Shown piece after piece: positions 24,067 to 31,068 of a stretch of 43,691 nucleotides of DNA. The stretch is taken from contig JAMPFS010000027.1 in NCBI GenBank assembly GCA_023664325.1, positions 1 to 43,691 on the forward strand, given 5' to 3'. This stretch comes from Clostridium sp. (GTDB taxonomy: Bacteria > Bacillota > Clostridia > Lachnospirales > Lachnospiraceae). Below the pieces are notes generated by a model that was given only the letters and a program-made list of their open reading frames with translations, did not search any database and was not told where the DNA came from. Both the position numbers and the translations under genes were made by a program. How positions within the stretch are numbered: the stretch's first letter is position 1; every line of letters starts with the position of its first letter.

Positions 24067-24948
24067 ATGTTTCGAGATACCAGTATGGATTATTTGAGTA
24101 AAGAAGAAGTTATGGAGATTTGGAATAACAATATGCGGATTACAGATGAGGAGTTCCTTGCAATGGATGAGGTGGAGTTCCGGGCAAGAGTCCGGGAACG
24201 GAGTCATCACACCTTAGAAATCCAGGTATATCATGCTGCATACCGGAACAAAACGCTTCGCAGGGAGCAGCCGGAATATGCCAAGCATTTACTGGAACTT
24301 TGGGAACAGCGTGGATTGTCAAAGGATTTACCGGAGTACAGATATACAAGCTTTTTGATTGATGCAGCCAAGAAGCTGATAGAGGGAGAGCCGGTGGATT
24401 TAACGCCTTTCACACCGGTTCCGGTAACGAGGGAAATGGAGGAAAATTTCTTTACGATCGTGAAGGAACGGCGTTCTGTCAGGGAATTCAAGGATATAGA
24501 TGTGCCGGATGAGTTGATTGATAAGGTGTTAGAGGCAGGTCTGTGGGCGGCGCATGGGTGTAATGTACAATCCATCCGCTATGTGGTGGTGAGAGAAAAA
24601 AATGAACCGGGTCTGTTCAAGGGAAGTGATGTTCCGGGAGGCCCGGTACATATAGTCATTCTTCAGGATATGAGATGCTACCGTGCAAATTCATTTACCC
24701 CGGTGCGAAACCAGTTGCTGGATGCAGGCGCAGCGGGACAGAATATCGTACTGGCGGCGCATGCAGTAGGATTAGAGGGAGTATGGCTTACATTTCCGAA
24801 TGAAGAATTTTGTGACAGACTGCGGAAGCGGTTTGGTTTGCCGGACTATATCCGCTTAGTGACTTATGTGGATGTGGGATATGGAGACCAGACACCGCAC
24901 CCGCCGCTCCGTTGGGATGTAAAAGATACGGTACTTGGCAGATATTAG
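24067..24948 (+). CDS. Nitroreductase-family flavoprotein with N-terminal extension, 293 aa
   Basis: Residues about 125-293 form an FMN-binding nitroreductase domain: RRSVREFKDIDVPDELIDKVLEAGLWAAHGCNVQSIRYVVV is the standard opening, and LDAGAAGQNIVLAAHAVGLEGVW is the conserved helix region. The first 120 residues are extra and mostly helical with many charges (RVRERSHHTLEIQVYHAAYR); I do not recognise them as a known domain. A short C-terminal tail (PHPPLRWDVKDTVLGRY) holds the usual P/W-rich end. Members reduce nitro groups, flavins, quinones or dehydrogenate ring compounds. In this cluster a redox step on the imported heterocycle is plausible. The start has the site AGGAGG. Confidence 0.85.
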   Translation: MFRDTSMDYLSKEEVMEIWNNNMRITDEEFLAMDEVEFRARVRERSHHTLEIQVYHAAYRNKTLRREQPEYAKHLLELWEQRGLSKDLPEYRYTSFLIDAAKKLIEGEPVDLTPFTPVPVTREMEENFFTIVKERRSVREFKDIDVPDELIDKVLEAGLWAAHGCNVQSIRYVVVREKNEPGLFKGSDVPGGPVHIVILQDMRCYRANSFTPVRNQLLDAGAAGQNIVLAAHAVGLEGVWLTFPNEEFCDRLRKRFGLPDYIRLVTYVDVGYGDQTPHPPLRWDVKDTVLGRY

Positions 24949-25001
24949 ATTGCTGCATATTTTGATTTTGGCTAAGTGTTCCAAGACGAAAGGAGAAGTT
25001 C

Positions 25002-25697
25002 ATGAAGATAGCAATTATAGGTGGCAGCCGTGGAATCGGAAGAGCCACAGCCATTCAGCTTGCAAAGGATGGTCACGAGGTGTTGGTAACCGGACGCAGC
25101 GAAGAAACCTTGCGGGAAACAGTAGCATTGCTTGGAGAGCTGGGCAGAAGCTATTTGTTTGATATGACAGATGAAAAAGCAGCCACGGATTTTGCCGGAT
25201 ATTTAAAGAGAGAATTTTTGATAGATGCAATTATTTTATGTGCAGCGGCATTTCCGAATCAAGAGACTAAGACATCCGTTATCAAACCATTAAAATCAGA
25301 ATTACAGGAAATGCTGGATATTAATGTGGCTGCCTACTATGATTTGGTGCGAAAGACTTTTCCGATTATACAGAATAGTAGAAATGGTAGAATTATCATC
25401 ATTGGATCCACATCAGGAATCAGGCGGGACAAGGGTGGTATTTATGGAATTTCAAAATGGGCGGTGCAGTCCTTTGCCTACGGACTTCGGGAGGAATGTA
25501 AGGAATATGGAATAGGGGTGACACTGATTAATCCGGGTGGAACTTTTACAGAAGTGCGAAGAAAAAAGAATGAGCAGGATCGAAGCCTTCTGGAAGCGAG
25601 TGATATTGGAATATTAATTGGAACGTTATTCCATTTATCCCCACAGGCAGTCGTGGAACAAATGGATATAAGACCGCTTGCAGGGGATACCTATTAA
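25002..25697 (+). CDS. Short-chain dehydrogenase/reductase (SDR), 231 aa
   Basis: A classical SDR with the NAD(P)-binding motif GGSRGIG (residues 7-13), a structural asparagine in DINVA (N108), the catalytic serine in GSTSG (136-138), Y148 and K152 (YGISK). The residue after the second strand is TGR, which favours NADPH. The usual NAG motif reads CAAA here (80-83), a small departure. Length is typical. It lies 53 bp after the nitroreductase with AAAGGAGAAG upstream and ends 37 bp before the Rrf2 gene. Substrate not evident. Confidence 0.88.
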   Translation: MKIAIIGGSRGIGRATAIQLAKDGHEVLVTGRSEETLRETVALLGELGRSYLFDMTDEKAATDFAGYLKREFLIDAIILCAAAFPNQETKTSVIKPLKSELQEMLDINVAAYYDLVRKTFPIIQNSRNGRIIIIGSTSGIRRDKGGIYGISKWAVQSFAYGLREECKEYGIGVTLINPGGTFTEVRRKKNEQDRSLLEASDIGILIGTLFHLSPQAVVEQMDIRPLAGDTY

Positions 25698-25734
25698 ACT
25701 TATACAAAATGGATGTTTCGGAAAGGAGAAGAAT

Positions 25735-26163
25735 ATGAAATTATCAAGAAAGAGCAGGTATGGATTAAAGGCATTGATCTATATGGCGCTTGATGAGTCA
25801 GAAGAATATATACCATTAAATGCCATAGCAGAGTCAAACGGAATTTCTACACAGTATCTGGAACAGATATTTGCGATTCTCCGCCGGGCTGGAATTGTAA
25901 AAAGTATTAAAGGATCACAGGGAGGATATCTTTTAAAGGAAAAGCCGAAAGAGCTGACAGTGGCAAGGATCATTTCCTCTATCGAAGGGACATATTATTT
26001 AGAGGATGAGGAAAACGACGGTATTTCCTCTGTGATTCAGCATTTAATTATCTGTAAGGTTAATGATGGACTGGATACTATTTTGGGCGGAATTACGTTG
26101 GAAGATTTGAAAGAAAATTATCTTATGGAACAGTCTTTTAGCATAGATATGTATTATATCTGA
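25735..26163 (+). CDS. Rrf2-family transcriptional regulator (CymR-like), 142 aa
   Basis: A winged-helix regulator with the family opening KLSRKSRYGLKALIYMA, the recognition region NAIAESNGISTQYLEQIFAILRRAGIVKSIKG and the wing GSQGGYLL. IscR-type members carry three cysteines for an Fe-S cluster in the linker, but here only one cysteine (LIICKVND) is present, so cluster binding is unlikely. This favours a CymR-like cysteine-metabolism regulator or a ligand-sensing member. The true start is ATG 25735, behind AAAGGAG; an in-frame ATG at 25678 lies in the SDR gene. Being last in the cluster it probably controls the promoter at 19375. Confidence 0.9.
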   Translation: MKLSRKSRYGLKALIYMALDESEEYIPLNAIAESNGISTQYLEQIFAILRRAGIVKSIKGSQGGYLLKEKPKELTVARIISSIEGTYYLEDEENDGISSVIQHLIICKVNDGLDTILGGITLEDLKENYLMEQSFSIDMYYI

Positions 26164-26352
26164 GACACGACACAAGAATAAAAACATAGATTTTTCTTTT
26201 TAGACATGCTATTGTAATAAAGTAATTTACAGGTTTGCAGTAATATAGGATAAAACGGAGAATAAAATCATTCAATTTTCTAAAACTAAAGATATGTAAA
26301 GCGGATAGCGTGCAGCTTCATATCAAGATAGAAAATAAGGAGATATAAGTAT

Positions 26353-27261
26353 ATGTATGATGTAGTCATTATTGGCAGCGGTCCGGCAGGGCTTTCGGCT
26401 GCTGTTTATGCCAAAAGAGCAATGTTAAATGTACTGGTTTTGGAAAAGGAGCCGTTTAACGGCGGACAGATTGTAAAGACAGAACAGGTTGATAATTATT
26501 TGGGGTTAAATGGTATCAATGGTTTTGACATGGCAATGAAATTTAAGGAGCATGCAGATGCCCTGGGGGTTTCGTTCCGGGAAGGAACGGTAAGCGCCAT
26601 AGAAGATACGGGCGCAGACAAAATGGTACGGCTTGCAAACGGAGAGGTTTTAGCGGCAAAGACGGTTGTGATTGCAACCGGCGCCAGACATAAAATGCTT
26701 GGCGCAGAGGGAGAACAGGAGTTTACCGGGGCAGGCGTTTCCTATTGTGCTACCTGTGATGGCGCTTTTTACCGGGGAAAGGATGTGGCAGTCGTTGGCG
26801 GCGGAGATGTGGCGCTTGGCGATGCCTTATATCTGGCAAAAGGCTGTAACAGGGTTTATCTCATTCACCGAAGGGATGGGTTCCGGGCTGCGCGTTCCCT
26901 GCAGGCGAGGGTTCAGGAGACAGAGAATATAGAATTTCTTCCATTTTATGAGGTGAAAAAGATTATGGGAAATGACATGGCAGAAGAGGTTTTGCTGACA
27001 CAAAACCAGACAGGTGAGGAACGCAGCCTGGCAGTTTCCGGTCTTTTTATCGCGGTGGGAATGGAACCGGAAACAGCATTTGTGAAGGACACGGTAAAGA
27101 CGGACGAAGCAGGCTATGTTGTGGCGGGCGAAGACTGTAAGACGAGCGCAGATGGCATTTTTGCAGCGGGTGATGTGCGGACAAAACCTGTCCGGCAGAT
27201 TGCAACAGCGGTGGCAGACGGCGCAAATGCTGCTGCTTCGATCGAACAATACCTGGGATAG
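26353..27261 (+). CDS. Thioredoxin reductase-like flavoprotein, 302 aa
   Basis: An FAD/NADPH flavoprotein of the low-molecular-weight thioredoxin reductase type. GSGPAGLSAAVYAKRA binds FAD, C132-A-T-C135 is the redox-active disulfide, GGGDVALGDALYLA and HRRDGFRA bind NADPH and its phosphate, and GIFAAGDVR is the C-terminal FAD motif. All key residues are intact. No thioredoxin gene is adjacent. The site AAGGAG lies 10 nt before ATG. It follows the Rrf2 gene after a 189-bp AT-rich gap with a possible weak promoter (TTTACA 26226, then TATAGGAT), so it may be regulated together with the sulfur cluster. Confidence 0.92.
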   Translation: MYDVVIIGSGPAGLSAAVYAKRAMLNVLVLEKEPFNGGQIVKTEQVDNYLGLNGINGFDMAMKFKEHADALGVSFREGTVSAIEDTGADKMVRLANGEVLAAKTVVIATGARHKMLGAEGEQEFTGAGVSYCATCDGAFYRGKDVAVVGGGDVALGDALYLAKGCNRVYLIHRRDGFRAARSLQARVQETENIEFLPFYEVKKIMGNDMAEEVLLTQNQTGEERSLAVSGLFIAVGMEPETAFVKDTVKTDEAGYVVAGEDCKTSADGIFAAGDVRTKPVRQIATAVADGANAAASIEQYLG

Positions 27262-27291
27262 AAATCAGATTTGACATACCGGTTTTGCGGC

Positions 27292-27319
27292 TTGATTTTT
27301 CCCTAAGAGGGAGTATAAT
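27292..27319 (+). promoter_or_regulatory. MATE gene promoter
   Basis: TTGATT (27292-27297), a 16-bp spacer and TATAAT (27314-27319) form a good promoter 45 bp before the MATE start codon. A GC-poor leader with GGTGATGGAG follows. Confidence 0.65.
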
Positions 27320-27363
27320 ATCGAGGGTGATAAAAGTCTGCAAATGAAAGGTGATGGAGAAAT

Positions 27364-28701
27364 ATGAACAAGGATTTAACAGTAGGTGAGCCGCAGCGGG
27401 TGTTGTGGGGTTTTTGTCTGCCATTGTTTGGAAGCGTTATTTTCCAACAGTTATATAATATTGCAGACAGTCTGGTGGCTGGAAAGTTTGCAGGGGAAAA
27501 TGCGTTAGCGGCAGTTGGCAACAGCTATGAGGTGACATTAATCTTTATTGCGTTTGCATTTGGATGTAATATAGGCTGTTCGGTTGTTGTCTCCAAGCTT
27601 TTTGGCGCAAAGAATTTTAAAGATATGAAAACAGCAGTGTACACGACCCTCATTTCCTGTGCAGTGCTTTGTGGAGTCTTAATGCTTGGAGGATTTTTAT
27701 TTAGCAGAAAGCTGCTTGCCGTGATTCATACTCCGTCTGAGATTATACAGGATTCAGCACTATATCTTGATATATACATATTAGGTCTGCCATTCTTATT
27801 TTTCTATAATGTAGCGAATGGTATTTTTTCAGCGCTGGGTGATTCTAAAACACCATTTATTTTTCTGGCGTTTTCATCTGTATCAAATATTTTTGTGGAT
27901 ATCCTCTTTGTCAAGGTGTTTCAACAGGGAGTGGCAGGGGTGGCATGGGCAACCTTTCTCTGCCAGGGCATCAGTTGCATTGTGGCAGTTGTGGTGGTGT
28001 TGAGACGGATGCATGCAGTAAAGACCGATAAGCGTGTTCCAAGGTTTTCGGGAAGAATTTTAAAGGAGATTGCGGTAATTGCCATTCCAAGCATCCTTCA
28101 ACAGAGTTTTATATCGGTGGGCAATATTATTATCCAGGGTGTCATCAATGGTTTTGGAGCCGGCGTCATTGCGGGATATTCCGCAGCAGTGAAGCTTAAC
28201 AATATGATGATCACTTCTTTTACCACCATTGGAAATGGTATCTCCAATTACACAGCGCAAAATATTGGCGCAGGAAAAATGCCGAGAGTGCGGCAGGGGC
28301 ATAAAGCAGGGCTTGGACTTGTATGGATTGTCTGTGTTCCGGTTGTAATCGTTTATTTGACAGCAGGAAAATATCTGCTGTATCTGTTTATGGATAATAT
28401 GGAGGGGGAAGCGATGAAAACGGGAATCGCCTTCTTACGGATTCTGTCTCCATTTTATTTTGTCATATCTGCCAAGCTTGTGACGGATGGCATTCTGCGT
28501 GGCGCCGGCATGATGAAACAGTTTATGGCAGCGACCTTTACCGATTTGATCCTGCGTGTCATTTTGGCAATCCTTTTTGCAGGCATGTTTGGAAGTATCG
28601 GAATCTGGTGCGCATGGCCGGTGGGATGGTGCATTGCAACAGTCATTTCGCTGGTCTTTTACCGGCTGGGACCGTGGAGCGAGCGAAAAGCGGAAGCCTG
28701 A
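27364..28701 (+). CDS. MATE-family efflux transporter, 445 aa
   Basis: About twelve membrane helices in two six-helix bundles, as expected for MatE proteins that export cationic drugs or metabolites with Na+ or H+. The opening PLFGSVIFQQLYNIADSLVAGKFAGENALAAVGNSY matches the NorM/DinF-type first helices, and ADS and AVG phrases recur at the start of both halves. Length is typical. It has its own promoter and no obvious partner gene; drug substrate cannot be told from the sequence. Confidence 0.92.
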   Translation: MNKDLTVGEPQRVLWGFCLPLFGSVIFQQLYNIADSLVAGKFAGENALAAVGNSYEVTLIFIAFAFGCNIGCSVVVSKLFGAKNFKDMKTAVYTTLISCAVLCGVLMLGGFLFSRKLLAVIHTPSEIIQDSALYLDIYILGLPFLFFYNVANGIFSALGDSKTPFIFLAFSSVSNIFVDILFVKVFQQGVAGVAWATFLCQGISCIVAVVVVLRRMHAVKTDKRVPRFSGRILKEIAVIAIPSILQQSFISVGNIIIQGVINGFGAGVIAGYSAAVKLNNMMITSFTTIGNGISNYTAQNIGAGKMPRVRQGHKAGLGLVWIVCVPVVIVYLTAGKYLLYLFMDNMEGEAMKTGIAFLRILSPFYFVISAKLVTDGILRGAGMMKQFMAATFTDLILRVILAILFAGMFGSIGIWCAWPVGWCIATVISLVFYRLGPWSERKAEA

Positions 28702-28735
28702 AGCCGGTTTAAAGTATTTGTAAAAAGCTGCCGGG

Positions 28736-28753
28736 TTAAGAAAAATTTAAGAA
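28736..28753. promoter_or_regulatory. TTAAGAA direct repeats before the response regulator gene
   Basis: TTAAGAA occurs at 28736-28742 and 28747-28753, 11 bp apart, and in inverse orientation (TTCTTAA) at 28767-28773. The same repeats recur before the YfhO-family gene, which points to binding by the response regulator encoded just downstream. Confidence 0.6.
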
Positions 28754-28787
28754 TTATCTTGAGGTTTTCTTAAAGCGCATCCTTTAT

Positions 28788-28869
28788 ATTAATAGGCAGT
28801 TGCGAAACTTTGCTTTTGCAGACTTTTATTGTACAATATAAACAATATCAACGTTGGCACGCTTTCGCT
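28788..28869. repeat. Partial copy of the MITE-like repeat
   Basis: About 82 bp match the left end of the element at 35437-35734, including GGC/TAGTTGCGAAACT, the palindrome ATTGTACAAT, and GGCACGCTTTCGCT at the inner edge. No right end follows. The segment lies between the regulator's TTAAGAA repeats and its gene, and probably provides the promoter. Confidence 0.75.
28810..28837 (+). promoter_or_regulatory. Candidate promoter of the response regulator gene, inside the repeat
   Basis: TTGCTT (28810-28815), a 16-bp spacer and TACAAT (28832-28837) lie within the partial repeat, 60 bp before the ATG. The TTAAGAA repeats sit 57-74 bp above the -35, a usual place for an activator of this class. 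Confidence 0.4.
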
Positions 28870-28896
28870 ATATGATTTAAGGAATAGGAGCAGCAT

Positions 28897-29607
28897 ATGA
28901 ACAGGGAGACCATATTAGTGGTGGATGACAATGAGGAAATTGTTTTTTCCATCAGTGAATTGCTAAAATACGAGGGATATGAGGTAATCAAAGCCTATGA
29001 TGGCATGGAGGCATTGGAAAAGCTTGGGGATCACCCGGTTGATCTGATTTTGCTTGATGTGATGATGCCCCGCCTGAATGGGCTTTCCACATTAATGAAG
29101 CTGCGGGAGAGCAACAAGATTCCGGTTATCATTTTATCGGCAAAGACGGAGGAGAGCGATAAGGTGTCAGGACTGGTACTGGGCGCGGATGATTATATCA
29201 GCAAACCGTATAATCCGGCAGAGCTGATTGCCAGAGTAAAGGCGCAGTTAAGGCGTTACCATATGTGGGGCGGCGGCAGTCCTAAGCCGGATGAAGATAT
29301 GATTGTGAATGGCGGTCTGGTGCTTGATAAAAAGCAGCGGATCATTATTGTGGAGGGCAATGAGGTCAAACTGACGGCGAAAGAGTACCAGATTCTGTCT
29401 CTGTTTATGGAACATTTAGGGCAGGTCTTTTCTGCGGAGCAGATCTATGAAAATGTCTGGGGAGAGGAGGCGGATTATGCAGTGGAAAATACGGTAATGG
29501 TACATATCCGCCACATCCGGGAAAAGATTGAAATTGATACAAAGAATCCGAGATATGTAAAGGTGGTGTGGGGCATTGGCTACAAGATGGAACGATATGA
29601 CGGATAA
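28897..29607 (+). CDS. OmpR-family response regulator (VanR-like), 236 aa
   Basis: The receiver domain (1-120) has the acidic pair D10-D11, phosphoacceptor D54 in LILLDVMMP, and the switch region SAKTEESDKVSGLVLGADDYISKPY. A C-terminal winged helix (about 135-236) has the OmpR phrases LTAKEYQILSLFMEHLGQVFS and VHIRHIREKIE. The layout is that of VanR-type regulators. It ends 11 bp inside the kinase gene, so the pair is translationally coupled. The 11-bp phased TTAAGAA repeats before this gene and before the YfhO gene are its likely targets, implying autoregulation. Confidence 0.94.
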   Translation: MNRETILVVDDNEEIVFSISELLKYEGYEVIKAYDGMEALEKLGDHPVDLILLDVMMPRLNGLSTLMKLRESNKIPVIILSAKTEESDKVSGLVLGADDYISKPYNPAELIARVKAQLRRYHMWGGGSPKPDEDMIVNGGLVLDKKQRIIIVEGNEVKLTAKEYQILSLFMEHLGQVFSAEQIYENVWGEEADYAVENTVMVHIRHIREKIEIDTKNPRYVKVVWGIGYKMERYDG

Positions 29608-30949
29608 GGAGAACGCAGGAGGGAAGATAAAAAACATACTGCGGAAGATGAGGCGCATATTACAAAAATGCTGGAAATGGATTTTGGGATTTTTCTGTTT
29701 GGCACTGGGCGCCATTATTTTGTTCTATACGGTTACATGGGGATATGATACAGAGACAACATGGGAATATGGATTTCTGGGAAATGTGTGCCTGGGTTTG
29801 GGCATCCTGTGCATCCTGCCGGACATTATCCGGAAGATATACAAAGACTGGATACCGGACTATGGGGATTTTTTTGAGGACTGGAAAAAGAACCAGAGGA
29901 CACAGCAGAAAATATTAGGGATGATAGTTGGAATTTTATTTATTCTTGCGGCATGGTATTTCTCAGCAATGAAAGGCTCCTATGGCTGGCTATACCCCGG
30001 ATATGTGACAAATTATGCATCCGGATATCTTTTGTTTGCGACGATTGTGATACAGGGTTTTCTTGTGGAAATCATACTGTTCCGTTTTATGCATGGCAGG
30101 CTGTTGATGTTAATGGAGCATATGCAGGAGATTAACCGGATGCGTCTTAATGAAGCGCTGGAAATCGAGCGGCAGAGTCTCGAAAAGGTGTCAAGGAGCG
30201 ACCAGTTAAGGGTTGACCTGATTACCAATGTATCCCATGATTTAAAAACCCCTCTGACTTCTATGGTCGGTTATATTGAACTGATGAAAAAGGAGGAACT
30301 TTCCGATACGGCAAGGGATTATCTGGAGGTGATATCCAGACGGGCGGGCAAATTAAAGGAAATGATTGAAAGCCTGTTTAATTTAGCGAAGGCGAGCAGT
30401 GGCAATATCGAGCTTAAAAAAGAGAAAATCAATGTAAACTGCCTGTTAGAACAGCTTATGGCAGATATGGAAGACAGGATACAAAATTCCGGTCTGCAAT
30501 ATATCAAAATGCTGGCAAAAGAGGATACGTCATTGGAAACGGATAACACATATCTGTACCGCATTTGTCAAAATCTCATTGAGAATACCCTGAAATACTC
30601 TGCAAAGGGAACAAGGGTATTTGTGAAGACCTTTGTGGAGGAAAACGTTCTGCCTGACGAGGCAGCGGATCGGACAAAACCACAACAGACAGACGGGCAG
30701 CATTTAAGTACCGGGCAAAAAAGTTTGTGCATTGAGATAACGAATACGGCAGGTTACCCGATGGACTTTTCCAAAGAGGATATTATTGAACGGTTTGCCA
30801 GGGCAGACAAGGCACGTTCCACAGACGGAAATGGTTTAGGGCTTGCCATTGTAAGTACTTATACCGCATCTCTTGGCGGTGAGTTTGATATTTTGATGGA
30901 CTGCGACCAGTTTAAGGCAAAGCTGGTGTTTCCGTTAAGAATTTTATAA
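29597..30949 (+). CDS. Sensor histidine kinase (VanS-like), 450 aa
   Basis: Four membrane helices lie in the first 165 residues (about 28-47, 58-76, 105-122 and 135-158), with only short external loops, so the sensor may detect membrane or intramembrane stress. A HAMP is not evident; a helical linker leads to the HisKA H-box NVSHDLKTPLTSM with H214. The N-box is NLIENTLKYS, and the G-box GNGLGLAIVSTY closes the ATPase domain. F-box ERFARADKARS is present. I start at ATG 29597, with a weak upstream site; coupling from the regulator gene may suffice. It shares a transcript with the regulator. Confidence 0.92.
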   Translation: MTDKENAGGKIKNILRKMRRILQKCWKWILGFFCLALGAIILFYTVTWGYDTETTWEYGFLGNVCLGLGILCILPDIIRKIYKDWIPDYGDFFEDWKKNQRTQQKILGMIVGILFILAAWYFSAMKGSYGWLYPGYVTNYASGYLLFATIVIQGFLVEIILFRFMHGRLLMLMEHMQEINRMRLNEALEIERQSLEKVSRSDQLRVDLITNVSHDLKTPLTSMVGYIELMKKEELSDTARDYLEVISRRAGKLKEMIESLFNLAKASSGNIELKKEKINVNCLLEQLMADMEDRIQNSGLQYIKMLAKEDTSLETDNTYLYRICQNLIENTLKYSAKGTRVFVKTFVEENVLPDEAADRTKPQQTDGQHLSTGQKSLCIEITNTAGYPMDFSKEDIIERFARADKARSTDGNGLGLAIVSTYTASLGGEFDILMDCDQFKAKLVFPLRIL

Positions 30950-30985
30950 GAAATATTAAGAAAAACCAAGCCGGTTCATTAAGAA
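30935..30985. promoter_or_regulatory. TTAAGAA-type repeats before the YfhO gene
   Basis: TTAAGAA or a one-base variant occurs at 30935, 30946, 30956 and 30979, so starts are 11, 10 and 23 bp apart. TTAAGAATTATC here (30979-30990) repeats the block at 28747-28758. The first copies overlap the 3' end of the kinase gene. These are probable binding sites of the neighbouring response regulator. Confidence 0.55.
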
Positions 30986-31068
30986 TTATCCGCTAGAGTT
31001 ATTTTGATGGAGAAAGGCATGCATGTGATTTGCAATTGTCTGCCAGAAAAAAAGGAGTGGATGAGAAT

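Noticed and set aside
27271..27276. TTGACA as the -35 of the MATE gene
   Set aside because: No -10-like hexamer lies 16-18 bp downstream; TTGATT at 27292 fits the TATAAT better.
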